Both the position numbers and the translations under genes were made by a program. DNA of 64,000 bases, from the NCBI RefSeq assembly GCF_020382885.2, contig NC_058496.1, forward strand, positions 18,022,501-18,086,500, read 5' to 3'. Under the pieces are notes generated by a model. The model had not been told where the DNA came from. It saw nothing but the letters and a program-made list of their open reading frames with translations, and ran no database searches. The DNA comes from Scatophagus argus. Taxonomy: Eukaryota; Chordata; Actinopteri; Scatophagidae. Below, one piece after another: positions 25,201 through 40,200 of this stretch (its first letter is position 1; each line of letters opens with the position of its first letter).

Positions 25201-28200
25201 GGGTGAGGGGTCAGGAAACAGGAAATCCTAACACTGCCTTTCTCCCTGGCTCTGTTATACTTAAAGGCTCTGGAGGGAGTGTTAGTTGGCCAACAGGCTG
25301 GCTCTCTGTGGCCTGGTGAGGTGTGGTACTCTCACCGTCAGCCCACACCCTATTCAGCACAGAGAGGCTTGTTTAAAACAGGTTCAGATAGCGGAAATAC
25401 CTGCTGCCGATACCCCACAGTGCAACACATACACCTCTGTTGAAGGCAGAGTCGGTCTGAAGGTAGAAATGACCTCATGGGGTAAAGCTCAGTGAACAGT
25501 CACAGAATGTTTCTGGTGAGATTACATCACAATGAATCTTAAAGGAGGGTTGGTTTCATGAAACCTTGCTTGTTACTTCAGAAATATAAGCTAGCGTAAC
25601 TAATATTTTAAGTTTAACTAAACTTGTAACACTACCACATAATGCTAAGTAGGTCAGCCTTCTGACTTTCCAAGATCGTGAAATAAAAACACCATTTATA
25701 AGTGTTGTACTGTACAGATTGAAACAGCACAGTCAACTAAAAAACAGTTTTCCTGAACAGGAAATGTGGGGTCCTAAGACAAATTTCAGACTGCCTTTAA
25801 AAATAGATGAAAATCAGTGAACATTGTATCCTGACAATATGTTATTGTCTTTGAATGTTACCACTGCAGCGAAGTCATTGGTGCAGGGATTTTCCTGAAT
25901 AGGGAATGTTGTGGTGGGAAATTTTGGGCTGTCTGAACTAAACTGTCCCACTTTCTAGCTGCATATTTTGGCTAATTGGGATTCACACAAGAGCTGTAAA
26001 AACAATAATGACACATTATCACCTCGTAAAGTTGATAACAGTTGCTTATTGACACTCTTCTGAACATTCAGTTGGAGTCCATCATTTCCAATATTCATCT
26101 GTCTTTTAGTTCTGTTTTTGTTTCCCAAAATTTGTCTATTTTTCTACTAAATGCTACACGGACATCATCACAGACAAAAGGAGGAAGTTAAGATTTTCCT
26201 ATCTCTGCATCTCCAACATGTGCACACTAATAAGATTTGAAAATAATGGTGCATCACACACTACACGATCTTATTAGATTATCTTATCTCAGAGAGCAAT
26301 GAACCGCATCCTGTCATCTCTCTCGTGGTCTCAGGGGTAAGGAGATTTAAACAAAAAGGGGATCGACAAGGAGACGGCTTTAGTACGTAATACCTTGGAA
26401 TGCTAGAATGTTCATATTGCTTTGCAGGACTATCTGCTCTGAATCCAGATACTGATGCTGACCGAGGTTTCAGACCAGATTTCTCATTTCTTTACGGTGA
26501 AGAGTTGGGAGTGGTCCCCAGTCATCACCCCATTTACTTTGTCTGCTTTAGGGTGAGGAGCAAGCTGTGTTCTGTGGGTTTGCAGATTTTTTTCACTAAA
26601 ATCAGCTGGCCGATGCTACTGGAAACCAGATTAATGAGTGTGGGCCGGACAGGGATAATTCAGGCTCAGAATCAAAGTCAGCAGTTCGGCCTGCACACAT
26701 TCACACATATATTTTGTACTTTATAGTATCTGATTTTAGTTTTACATGATTGACATAAGCTGAAATGTATTCAAGAAACATCCAAAATAGTCAGAGCCAA
26801 GTGTCTTAGTTAATGCACAATACCACAGAGTTTATGAACTGCAGCTCCTTAATTACAGTTACAGGAATATCAGGAAGATAATATACAGGAAGATCATTAA
26901 GATAATTTTTGTGCATTTTTCGTGTTTTTGTTTTCTTGGCATTTCCTCACGGTTCTGACTAGACTTGTTCATCATCATGAAGCTCTGAGTAACTAAACTA
27001 CTTCCACCTGACAGAACAGAGAATACAGCTCTCTCCCACCCAACGCCACAAAAACAGTTTCTTCCTGATTGCAACTGGTCTTATAAACAGGGAGTGGGAA
27101 CCTCACTGGTACTGACACACCCCAGCTCTATCATTTTATATTATACATATTGTTTAAATAATATGCAGGACTTACTATGTGTATTAGCAGCAGATTCCTT
27201 GTATGTAAAAACCTCATTCTGATTCCAAGTTCATGGGATCATACATAATGACTTCATTTGTATGGCTCATGCAAGTTTTTCCAATAGATTTAAGGGTTTC
27301 CTTTTGTGCCTTGCATCACATACTGATCAGCCCCGATAGTCTACCTTTCTGAGCCAGGAAAAAGCCTGGAGCAGAGCATGGAAGTTGTCCTGACAGGAAC
27401 TCGCCAAAAACTGTTCCAGAGAAACTAAACTTAACTAAACCTCCTGCCCTGCCTCTAATTATGTCAGTAAACATGTTTAACTCTAACTAAATCTGCTTTC
27501 ATTTGGTGCCTGAGATCCTTGCACACGCATAGCCACTGGGCTTGCTTCAGCTCTGGTGGGAACTCAGTCTAAATTTATGAGTCAGACTATGGGTCTATCT
27601 CAGTGGAATGTTTTTGTTAAGGCACCAAGGAGAAATGAGGAGGAGGTGGGCGGTTTTCTCATGTGAGTCTATTGAATAGCAGTCTCTGAACTCTCAAGTC
27701 AGCTCAGTGATCGGATCTCTATGATCAAGACATCCAGAAGTTGTTGAAGTAAGGTCAAGACGAGCTGCCATGTAAATACAATGCAGTGATGCTTGGATCA
27801 GATTACCACGGTGATGTAAGACAACACAGTAGTCATCATCATTAGAGCTGATGGCTGCCCTCAGCACTGCAGAGGCCCCCAAGACAATTAGTCTGCTAGC
27901 AGGCTGCAGCACAACAAAGAATCAGCTTGACTCAAAGCAGCAGCTCATACAGCTCCCTGTTATATTCTTACAGCTTCTGAATCTGACATACATTTGCTAA
28001 AAACAACTTTCTTGCGTCTATTGTGAATTGGAAAAAAAATGCATGGAAACAATGGAGATTTCTGGATAACTTCATAGGTTTATGTATTTGCCATCAGTTT
28101 TAATTGTTTTCACTTTCTTCCTGAGAAAGAATCTTTTCTCGCAGTAACTTTCAGCAAAGCACAACATCATAGTTACAGAATTCCTCCAAAGATTTCCAGA

Positions 28201-31200
28201 ATCAGAAAATGTACAGATTTAAACAGCTAAAAGTTAATTGCTTTCATCAGTTCTGTACAAAGCATGCATTTTAGCATCAGCTCACTGTTAGCCCACACTG
28301 ACTTAAATTTAAAGGTTCATTGGGAATGCTTATCTCTGACAAAATATTCTAAACTCAAGTTTCACCTTTCAAAAGCATCCAGTGGCCTTTTTTGGAAATG
28401 GAACTTGCTCGGGTGTTATATTGTAGTTGTTGGAGCTACATAGTCTGAAAAGTGAAGCCAGTGCAGAACTGACTTAAATCTGCATTCATTCTGAGCACCA
28501 GCAGGGGAGACGTCACTGGTTTCAAAAAGAACTCTAATTGTTTGTAAGCTTATGAGAAATAACCTGACTTCTCACTTGATTTAGTACCTCAGTAAACTAA
28601 ATTTCCTCATGAGATGATGGTATCAGTAACTAGTAACTAAAGTCTTCTGTAACACAACATGATGTTGTTTTTGTAAATTATGGTCCCATTTACAGAAAAA
28701 TAGACTCCAAAGCAGGGTTTGCGTGAGGATATGGCTACCCTGTGATTGGCAAGTCCCTACTACAGCATGTCCTGAAGTTCTCAGTCAGATCCAGTCAGGG
28801 TAGAAGTAAAGTAGTGCGTATCCTCTCCAACTCCACTCTCTCCTCCATTATTTATTATACAGTCTTTGTTTCTCACTGAAATGCTCATTACAATCATACT
28901 TAATTTCCCTTTATTAAATTTTTGTAATTGCGTACTTGTAACATTGACTGTCACCAAAGAACCAGATATTTTCTAACCTAAGGTACATCACATTGCATTT
29001 GTAGAGTCTGCAGGTATGGGTTTAAGCTTAAGCTTTCTGAATAGGCCCTGCCAGCAATGCCTGGTAAGAGATACTTACTAGGAATTGCTGGTAGGGCCTA
29101 TTCAGCAACACCCAGTAAGAAATACTTAAAATAGTCATCACATATCCTCACATTGTTTTGAGAAGGAACTTTATTGTAGCTTCTCTCTTTTGGCCATGAA
29201 TTCTGCCTAATCAGGAAATTTCTCAGTTGGTAAGGGGATGGTCAGCACAAATACTGAAAAGTTTGCTGATGTGTACTCATGCATCTAGGACGGTCAAATA
29301 ATGACAACATCATCTTTGAGTGTAGCTCCTGCTCTTGTTTGAAATGAATGAGGTCTTTGATTCCCCTGTTGTCTGATGGATGCGGTCTGGTTGTCACATG
29401 ATGAGGCTTAGCAGCTTTTGAACAAGAAGCACGTCCACCGTGGTGTGTTTCAAAGCAACCGCTTTGAAGCAATTGCTGTCAGTCTTGCCAGATGGATGCA
29501 ACTGAAGACCAAGGTTTGGCTGACTGTTTAAACGCTGCTACTTGTTACAAGTATTAGCTCTGGTCTGAGTCTTTGAGGCTGGGCTTTCACAATAATAAGG
29601 ACACTAAAGCAGTTTAAGTCAGGGTCAGGGTGGAGGGGAGACAGCATCAGCTTTCTCATGTGTAGTCATGATCATATGGTGCTTAGTATAGTGTGACTAA
29701 GATGAGTGTCAAACATGTACAGATGATTCCATTGTTTCATTCTGCTGTGGGTTTTAAATGAGTCACTGCTGACTGTGTCCCAGCTCCTCCCATCCAAAAG
29801 GTGGGAGTAAATTAAAAATGAGCATTACAGCATGATGTTTTGTGTTGCGTCAGTCCACAGTGAGCAGCTGTCACACTGTCAAATGCTCAACGCTAGCATT
29901 AAGTGCATGCTTAGATTCATAATTAGATATTTCAGAGTTTGATTTTATATCAAATTGTTTATTCAATATTCATTCCTGCATGCACTGTAAGAAGGACAGG
30001 AATCACATCACTTTAATCAATTGAAAGTGAAGTGTAGGTCAAGCTGAAAAGAGTGAATAATTCAACAGCAGCTGTGTGATTATGATGATAGAAAGTTCAC
30101 AACCTAGCCGAGAGCGACATACAGAGCGATTTGCACTTGGAGCAATGCTGGATTCTGGTCACATCATGTCATTCACACTGGTTCCATTGAAGTGTAATTA
30201 TTTTGTCGGAAATGTAGAAATTTGTGTGGGAAAATACACACCTACGTGTTTTTATGTATTTGTAGAACTACGTAAGTGTCATCCAAGCAAACGGTACATG
30301 CAAGGAAAGAGCCAAGTAATCACAAATGGTAAATGTAAATTATGGTGCTGGACTTTCTGTTGGCATACCCCCACTCGTCTCTCCATCTCTCATTATCCTA
30401 GCTAAGGGTCACATTCCTCTTGGGACTTCCTGTCTAAAAGGCTGGTTACCCAGAAAGCAGTTCCCTTGTGCTCTTCCATAGCCATGTGCCTGTGCAGGAG
30501 CTAAGGCACAATAAGTCACACAAACTTTCAAGGAATAAAAGTCTTTGTTGACCTCGGACACAAAAGCACCTATGTAGATGTGACACACTCTGTTGGTGAC
30601 TTTTGTCATGAAGTCATACTTACTTTGTGGTGGAATGCAGAGGAGGCGATGACTGACTCATACAGATGTTACGTGAAGGAGAAACGGTTGATTCTCTTCA
30701 CCAGGATGTTTATCCAAGATAGTTTGCCTTAATCATTACAGTTTAAACAATGATGCCAGGCACATTTCACCTGTATCCAGCCAGTATAATCCAAAATTTT
30801 GACCTGCAGTGACTCTAACTGTTTCAGGGACTCTATGTGCTGGCTAAACTGTTGGTGAATGAAGCAAAACTGTACGTTCTCTGGGTCATTTCCCTTTTCA
30901 TATAAAGAGTTGCTCATAATGATGTCTGGCTACTTTCCTAATACTTTTGCCAGAAAGCTTAATTATATACTTCTTGCATTAACCCAAATGCAAAAACATA
31001 ATTCATTACCACAATGGAGAGCAGATGGGATCAAATAGGTCTTCCACCCAGCCCAAATGGAATTCCCTTTCACTAAAAATGGTTGTATCTGATTCTACTG
31101 GTGATTTTATGTTGGAAACTTCCATGCAGAACTTCTTTCCAATGGTTCATCCAGTCCAACTCAAGCAGTTGGTCCAACTCAACCAACTTAAGCAGTTTTT

Positions 31201-34200
31201 TTGCATCATTTATCCAGATTTGGATCCAGCCTCTGCCTCAATGAGCAGACCATTCCCTGGATTCCTGTGTAACTAGCCCTTGATATATAGCTAATAGCAC
31301 AGCTGTTCTGAAACGATCCACATTGATTGATTGGTTTTGAGTTTATCAAGACATTTTAATGACTCAACATTAGTTGTATGTCCCCAATACATCTCTGACT
31401 CTTTGTTTTGTACCCCACCGTCCTCCCTGACCACTAACTGTCAGAAAGAATTGCTCCATAACAACCTGGACCTGTCTCCTGATGCACACCTTTGTGATCA
31501 GGCAAACCAAGAAGTAGCTTGATCTGATAAATAACACATGTAACAAAATAATTCAAGCATAGTGGTCCATGTACATGTAATTGTACATTAATTGTAAATG
31601 TATTTTTTTGGACCAAATAGTGTGTACAGTAGAATCACTTCATAGTGAGCAGCAGTCAGTGGACACCCAAAGAAAGAGCAAGGAGAGTATTTGCATCCAA
31701 CACTGCCACCAGTGCATCTTTGAACAGAGACTGAGAGCCTATAGTGACAAGGCTTGTCCCTCACCCATTCTACAGCCATTACATTGTGCAATCAACATTT
31801 CTTTCATACTGATAGGTTAAAGCAAAAACGTGTCAATTGTCAGTTTAAATTGTAAATAAGGTAGTGTTTGTTGATGAGAAAGTGAACAAATCTGTTTTTT
31901 TGTTTTCCAGTATGTCCTTTCAGGCCTAAATTGTAATTGTGTTTCAAATTCACTTTGCAACACAGTGAGCTTTGCAGTCATTGGCACATTCCTTGTGTAA
32001 ATATGAACAGCTCCACTACTGTCCTAACGTTGTCTGTATGTGTGTGTTTCAGCTCAGACCGGGGAGGTGATGGGGGAGTTTGGGCGTATGTATGAGCAGC
32101 AGTATGCAGTGGCTCTCTTTAACAAAGTTCGCTTTGACATAGAAGGAGGAGGTGGCCCTCAACCCCAACTACTACACCGCAAGGTAAAATACCCTCTTCC
32201 ACCTCTCTGAGACCCAACTCAGACTCCATACTCTGCTTTAACTCAGTAGAAAGAACTTGCCAAAACACTTCACACTTCTTTCAGGAAAACTCTTAAACCT
32301 GCCCCTCTTTTGACCCACAGATTCCTCTGGAGAACAAGTCCATCTTCTCTGGCTCACTCTTTCAGTATCTGGAGGAGAATAAGAAGTGGAGGAACCGCTT
32401 CCTGTTTGTCCCAGACTCGTACAACATCAACTATTACGACAATAAAGCAGTTAGGGGAAATAAAACTGTCCAGGACATTTCAGATGATGGTTTGATGCAC
32501 CGTTTAACACATTAACTGTGCTCTCTGTCTTAACTGCCAGTCCTATGACAGACGCCTCCATCCCAAAGGAACCATCAACTGTGCCGGCTACAAAGTGCTG
32601 ACATCTATCGAGCAGTACCTGGAACTGATCAGCAGCAGCCTGCCAGGTGAGAAGGAAGATGGGAAGGGACGTGGGAGAGGAAACCAGAGCCTCAAGCTGC
32701 AAAAAACCCTCCTGATAATTTTAAACAGGGTTTTTTTTTATTATTTCACTTTTTATTGCCAGAAGTCTATGAAAAAGTTGCCTTTATTTTCAAATAGTTG
32801 TTGTACTTGGGGAAAAGCCTCTGAGCTTATCAGCAACCAACCACAGGGCACTAAAATTAAAAAGAAATAATTACCATTTATATATGGTGTGGTTGATATG
32901 GTGTGTAAAAGGGCCCACAGTGAGACAGCTCACCTAAATGTCATATTTAATCCTTTAACCATGAGAGCAAACGGGCTGTGTCTGAACCTGCCAGAGGCTG
33001 TTCGGAACACCCTGATGTTGTGTCTGTAAATCAGTTTTGCTTACATGGAAGTAGTAAGCAGCAGCAATGTCAATGTCCGATTATTACAGGCATCACTGTT
33101 ATATACAGCCAACTTTCTTTTGGCTGCACCTTTACAGCACTTGAATCACTGCTGTGATATGTAGGAACAGAGTTATGCAGCTGATGGGGTTAGCCTTGCT
33201 AGCACAAATGCTAAGAAAAACTATTCTGCTTGCACATTTACAAAGATAAATGCACTGCAGCTTAAGAAATACAAACAGACAAAACACAAACAGTATTGGT
33301 TTTGTATTCGCAGTGCTTGTGTTGTCAAATGAATGTTTTCTTCATTTAGTTGTGTTTTGTGTATTGGCATATATTTTCTTGAGTTGTAGCTCGCTTGCAG
33401 TTGCAATTCATCACTGAATACTAAAGACTTTAGCTTTGCTTTAGCTCAAAACTTGCTTTAGTCACATTGGACCTGCTGAAGTGTACATTAGCCTGTTTAA
33501 GCTCATGTTAAGACGTTGTGCATTTAACAGACCTGTGGTATGCTGTGTGTTTCAGAAGACATGCAGAAAGGTCAAACTAATTGCTCAGTGTGCTTGTGTT
33601 GTGTCATTTTTTTTCCAGGTGTGAAAGCCAAGGAGGGAAGTTCACCCTTCCTAAAATGTGCCACCCAATTCCCTCTGATCCTCTGGCACCCTTACGCCCG
33701 TCACTACTACTTCTGTGTGGCGACAGAGAAAGAGCAGCAGAAGTGGCACGCTGTCCTCCAAGACTGTGTCAGACACACCAATGATGGTGAGTTCTGCTAT
33801 CTAATGACCGATACAAATTCCTGCACAAACACAGGCTTAGAAATGCACAGCACTATAATCCTAAGTTTATATGATGATTGTCACATAAACCATATTCTTA
33901 CAGTATGGTGGTCATTGTACTAATGCTCCCAACCAACTAATTGTTGGTTATTTACTGATGTTATTCATTGCGTATGCATGACATACAATGTCAAACAAAT
34001 AAATATTAAAGTCACCAAGACAGATCAGCCTATCCTGATGCTCTTTGGCAGGTTCCTGGGAATAGATATGAAATCATGTCCTTTTGATTTAGTCTGTCCA
34101 GGGCTTGAAATTGAAGAGAGCGAATCAAAGCCTCCCTACAAGTGGCCTCTAAAACAGTCTGTGAGACTGAATATCTGTGGCTTAAATATATTGGGAAAAA

Positions 34201-37200
34201 TCCTCTGTTCCTTTGCCTCATTTGCAAGAATGCCCTAATCCTGGATCCCTCCCTTCAGGGGTCTGTATTTATCACTAAAGCAGTTGATTCATGTTGAAAA
34301 GATCTTCTTGAAAATCAGTATCACCTTTCTGCCCCCTTTCACAAACCTGTATTACATAATAATACCTGATGATGCAACAGTTCCCTTGAATTAGCAGGTC
34401 TCTTCAAGATTTCTTACCTGTTCTGCCCCAGTATTGTTTCACTTTTATTCAGTGTATCATTACTTTGTACTTTGTTTGCTTTTTGACTTGTGGAGCAGCT
34501 CAGTCACAGTGCTTTATCCAGCCCCTCTCCATCATGAAGTGATGTGTTTTGGGAAACATTCCTGAAAGAAATATTTTGGATGCACTTTTTTTGCACTCTT
34601 GCATCAGAAATGATGTGCTGAGTGTATTGACCAAACTTGGTTAGAAAGCAAGAGCACCCCCTGCAGTTATCCTGCTACTGAGCAGTAGCCCGTTGTCTAC
34701 TGCTCTATCAAAAGTCATAGATGTTATCTAGAGCATGAATCTACTTGCTTTTAACCATGCATTTACATGAGCTTGATGGCTACACCATGGATCCCGCATT
34801 CCTTTGGAGCATTGGTTGCAGTGAAGCAACCAACGCTACAGTTTTGGTGCAGTAGCAGCAGCGTGTTCTGAACAAATACAACTATGGTGAAACCTGTTTT
34901 AAAAAAGTAAACTAAAGTAGTTGTTCTCACGTAGTATCGCTTCTTCTGTAGATCTCAGAAATAAAAATACAGTAGCTCCCTTGGGTAGTGCCATGTTTGC
35001 TATGTTGTGGAAAATCTCATGTTCTCTGGGAGGATATTCATGTGTCAACCTTGGCTGATTCTAGCGCAGATATGACACAACCAGTGTTTCATATCTGTTC
35101 CTTTGTATTTCTCATTTGGCATCCTCCACTGTGGTTTGCGGTCCACTAATATATGTTTGTCTGCAGCAGGTGAGTGCTGTCAAGCTATCAACTCAAAGTC
35201 TAAAAAATAAAGTTGACTCTTGATGTAATCTCCGACATAATAGTTTAGAAAGGTTATAGGTGACCTTACTGTTACAGGGGAAAGAATCCCAGACTTGGGT
35301 GTTGGTGTGTGGACTTCTCTGCTGCATGTACTGCTGCCACATCAGAGGTGAACGTGAAGCTGGCATAGGACTGCAAGTGGAAATAAGAGTAAATACATCA
35401 TGGCGTCATGCCATGATGTATTTACCTGGTTGCCATGGGGCTCAGCTCAGATTAAGAGGTAGGACCCAGGAGGAACCTATCACAAATAACAGTAGCTTTG
35501 TTCTAACTTCACCTTTGCTGTTTACTTTAGCAGAGGCTTCATTAACTGACAGATGCTACACTTTATCCACCAAACCTGCACTTACATTCTCAGACACACA
35601 ACTGGTATTTACTGAAGGGTGGAAACAGATAGGGACAAATAGGTGTTTGGGACTGTATGCGGTGTGTGTTAATAAATCAGTGCAGAGTGTAGATTACCAG
35701 GTACAGCTGTGCTGCAATGCAAGCAGCATTTTTATGTGAGGTGTACACAGAAAAGGCCAGCGGAACTGCATAAGTGACATTCTGCAGTTTCTTAAAATTA
35801 GATACTGTGATTCAGGAAGTTTACCCATCCAGCACTCAGAAGATCATCTTTAGTGTCAGGCTTTAAGCATCCTCCAATGTAAACACATGCATATCAATAC
35901 GAGAGGATCACAATAAGTGTGCAACATGATGTACTTTACAACGTAAGAAAGTCAGAAGAAGAAGAATCAGTTTTTTATTGACAGTATATATATTTTTTAC
36001 ATACACACACTGAATTCGTCTTCTGCATTTGACCCATCCTTAGTTGGACACACTCATGTAACACCCAGCAAATTACATGCAGTGAAACACACACAGGAGC
36101 AGTGGGCAGCATCAAGCGGTTGTCAGTGTACCAAACCCTCCTATTTTTTTCTTTTTTTGAGTTAGTTTGTTTGAATGTATTTTGTGGGACTCAAAGCTCC
36201 CCTGGCCTCAGCTTGGCATGGATTTGAGTGCCATCACAGTCACTTTTTAAACCAGCTCATCATGTCATGAATCAGTGTGCAGTTTACACAAAATGTAATG
36301 CAGCTATGGCAGTGAGTCTGATGTAGTGCTCAGTGCGGCATGGTGACGTGAATAGCTTACTTAGTAACCGAGAGATTTGATGGCAGTGCCAGAGGCCGGG
36401 AGTAGTTTTTATAGTGGCATAACAACAGCACATTGTTTAGACTGCTCTGTGTCCAAGTCTGCTTTCTATCAGTATTTCATTTCTTTAGTGTGTCCAGCTC
36501 TGACTGTTTCTTTTTTGTGTTTATTTGGCTGTGTTTTCCTTCATGTCTATTAAACATAATCCTTCTGTGATCTTTGAAATATAGTAGGAACAGAAAGTTT
36601 CAAACTTTTAACTACTTCAGTTTTATTATCATTTCAAATTTGAATATGAAAACCAGGAACAAATACTAATTAATACTACTAAAGCAAAATTTTAATTTGT
36701 AATTTTTTTAGATTTTCTCACCTCAGAAGAAAGTTTTTATTTACTGCCTAAGGCAGCAATGCCCGGCATTGATTGCTAAGTCAGTGCAAGCTGTGAGGGC
36801 TGAGAACCTGAAAGAGGAAACGGCACTAATAGTTAACATGCCTGAGCTCTGACATGGGCCAGCAACGTGATGAATGACCCCATATGTTCTCTATGTGCCA
36901 CATAGAGCAACACTTCAGAGACCTGCACTGGCTTTCCAACAGCTCTGTTAAAAAACTCAAGGTGTGGGAGCACCAGTCTTACCCCAGTTCAACAAGCCAT
37001 TCTTCTGACACAGAGGATCAGTCAGTGTGTAATGGTGTAACGAAGGGCAGAAGGGCACCATCGTTTCTGCGCAGTTTCCTGTTGTCTACAGTTAAGCAAA
37101 TTGAACACAAATTTATTTAGTAATATATTTTTAGTTGAAAACAGTACTAGCAGTCATTCACAGGCTCCAGCTCATCAAATGTGAAGGGTTGCTGCTTTGC

Positions 37201-40200
37201 TCTCTTCTAAATCTCGTTAACTGAATGTCTTTGGCTTTTGGAATGTTGCAAGCAATTTGTGAACTCCACTGTGGGCTCTCGAAAACAATGAGCTTTTTCT
37301 GACATTTTATAGCTGGTTAATTAAAACAGCAGAGGTATTGACACAGTTCTCCTCTACAAGCCTCAGAATTTGTTAATTAATGCAGAACCCTGCTAAAGGC
37401 TCTTCTTGTTAGGGCAAGTAAAGCAATTTAATGATCTATATTCTCAACAAACTGACACACAGTAAGCCTCATGGGACTTTCAGAGCCCGTGGGAGTTCAG
37501 GGAGCTGGACCTGGCCAATAATCCAGCCTAAAGAAGGAGAAACACAGATTAAAATGCTTCTCCAATCTTTAAAGCATTGGAGTCTGGGAAATAAGTGTTC
37601 TTTCTGTGTGTTTAACTGGAGATGTCAGGTCATTGTGTTAACCATCCAGTCTGCTCTCTGTGCTGTTTAGTGCTGGGTAAAGAAGAGGTACACTGACACC
37701 AAGGTCAAAGATAAAAATCTGCTTTCATCAGCATTGGTTGTTTCTTCGGTGTTTTTTTTAAATGACTTTTTTCCGTCTCAGATTTCTGGCATTTTGACTG
37801 AGGTTTCAGTGCAAATTGAAAAATCATATAAAATAAGTAGATAAGCATATACCCACTAGAATCATGATTTCACACTTTCACTAAGTAATTTCACTACTAC
37901 TGTAGATGGAACTGTGTAGGTACAGTCAGATAAACTCATCTTTATTTTCTCCATCTGTTAGTAAAGATAAAGACCATTTCCAAGAGGGGGTTATTATTTT
38001 GACTTTTTGCTCATGAAGGAATTTCAAACAAACCAAAAAGTGGAATTTCCAGTCCCCTCTTCCATATGGTCTTTGGACTTCCTGTCCGTGCTGCTACAAG
38101 GAACTCATCACTGCCCTCCCCCATACATTCTGTCATAGGTGGGAGTTCTCATACACTGTCCAACAAAGTTGAAACATTATTTCAGCTTTTTCTTCCATCA
38201 CAGCACTTGGTGTTATCATGTTTTTTGGTTTGGACCAGATTTTCATTTTCTTTGGAAGCTAGACAGCTTGAGGAATGTGGCAAAGTTTCACTTCTTTTTC
38301 TGGAGGCCCTGTTTTTCTCACGCACTATTTGACTTTGGTGTTCACTACTGCCAAGCTAGAACAGTGTGCGAACACGCACACACACACACACACACACGGA
38401 CACACACACACACACACAGCTGTTTGTATTTTGCCATAGCATTGTCAGCTCACTTGTTTTGGTTTTATGGACTACAGTTTTACTGTTTCGGTTCAGCCTC
38501 TGTGCTCTCATCAGCACCATTTTCAGCAGCAGGTGGCGGCTGCCTTCACTCAAATAGCTCTGATAATCCCACTGTTGAGCACTTAACAAGCTGGTGAAGA
38601 ACCAAATTAGAGCTAACGTCAGTGTTGTGTCCATGTTTGCAAGCCTTTGCTTAGCCAATAAGCCTTTTCACACTAGAAGTCTTTATTTGTTAGAGCAGAT
38701 AGAGGTGCTACTTATAACATTAACAATGGCTCAGTTTTTTCCCAGCAAGTCTCGACAGATGACATGTCAGTGAGGCAGCCATCATTTTATTTCATTATTT
38801 ATGTCTGTGTTATTTCTATTGTGTCAAAATATGGTCTATCTAAAGGTCCTGTTGTAATACCTGGATACAAAATGGAAGTTACTGGCATTCATGTTTTTTG
38901 TTTTTGAATTTCAGTACTTTCTTTCAAAGTGCCAGTTTGCTAACAGCTATGAATTTTCCCATCCCAGGTTTGTCAGAGGAGAATAAGGTCCAAACCCCAG
39001 CCTTTACTGATGCAGTTCGACTCTACCGCCAAGCTCAAGGGAACTATGGCACCTGGGAGATGATGTGTGGTGTACCATCGCAGGTATGCATGTCAGTAGT
39101 AGTAACATGTATCATCGTCCTCTTGTCTGTTGGCATCTGCCTTTTCTTTTAAAGTTGGAATATCATCATTCCCACTGAAACAAGGCTTGGTAATGGTAAA
39201 GCAAAAATATGACTCCCAACCATGGGTAACCATGGGTATCAGAGGTATGTCATGTAAACAGATTCTGCATATTCCTGCCTTAATCCGATGAGTTCACCAT
39301 GTAAATATGGTGGGACTGTGTACAGTCTCCTGTGTTGTTATTCATGGTTTTTGTTCCCTGAACGGTGATTAGAATGCTATACCATCCTGCAGGCGTGGCC
39401 CAGGTTTCTGTACCTCCAGCACTGAACAGGTTTTTCTGGATGCTGCGAACCCATAGACATCACATTGTTGACACGATATGGAAACAGACACAAGAGATTT
39501 TCCAGCTTTTTAATGGTTGTTGCACCTGAAAATTAAAAAGGATTTATTTTCTTTTTATACCAGCAAAAAATGTTCATGGGAGTAGGGCCACCTTAAGAAT
39601 TAATATACTGTAGTAATTAGTACCCAATTTCCCCCAGGGATCAATAAAGTATTGTGATTCTGATTCTGAGTTATTTAGTGGCCCCTGGCTGGTGTGAATT
39701 TCCCACTGTAAACCTCCTCTCCCATGGTCAGCTAAATGAAATTACAGAAGCTGTGTTCTCCAGTAGTTCACTGCAGTAGGATAGCTTCTTTTCTGAGTGA
39801 AGTTCATTGTTGCAGCTGTGCTGTAGTGTTTGACAATGTAACTTTAGGTTATTTGCATAATCCCGGTTCTCTGATTAATATGAGTGAGATGTCTCACTAT
39901 GGGATGCACGCCTCAATGCAGACCTCAGAAGCATCAATCTCATTACGCCAATCCTGATTGGCTGGTGAAACGTGTCCGTCCGCCCCAGGTAGCACCATCT
40001 ACCTTAAATAGTTCATGCGGACGACAACACGTTATTCAAGTCTGCAGTGTTTTCAGGAGCGTGTAATCCTTATTTCAACAATTTAACAGCTGAGTATAGA
40101 TGAGTACACTACAGTCAGGCAGTAAATTGATATTTTGGTATTGAAATATTTATTTTAAAACATCACAGTATTTTTATTTATAGCCCAGTGATAAGTCATG

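Larger units (their letters stand above)
22309..32052 (+). other. niban2 intron 1 (9.7 kb)
   Basis: A long first intron with no coding exon that I can recognise. It holds a poly-T run (24535-24555) and an imperfect 69-nt palindrome at 29037-29105. Most of the rest is unique-looking AT-rich sequence. Confidence 0.6.
33787..38967 (+). other. niban2 intron 5 (5.2 kb)
   Basis: It contains an unassigned 159-codon open frame (35260-35739), a perfect hairpin (35389-35425), a minus-strand SINE 3' fragment (35957-36112) and an AC microsatellite (38375-38419). No extra niban2 exon is needed: exons 5 and 6 join in phase. Confidence 0.55.

Noticed and set aside
35260..35739. 159-codon open frame in niban2 intron 5 as a separate gene
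   Set aside because: No family resemblance, no upstream promoter or splice context, and it contains a perfect palindrome; most likely chance.
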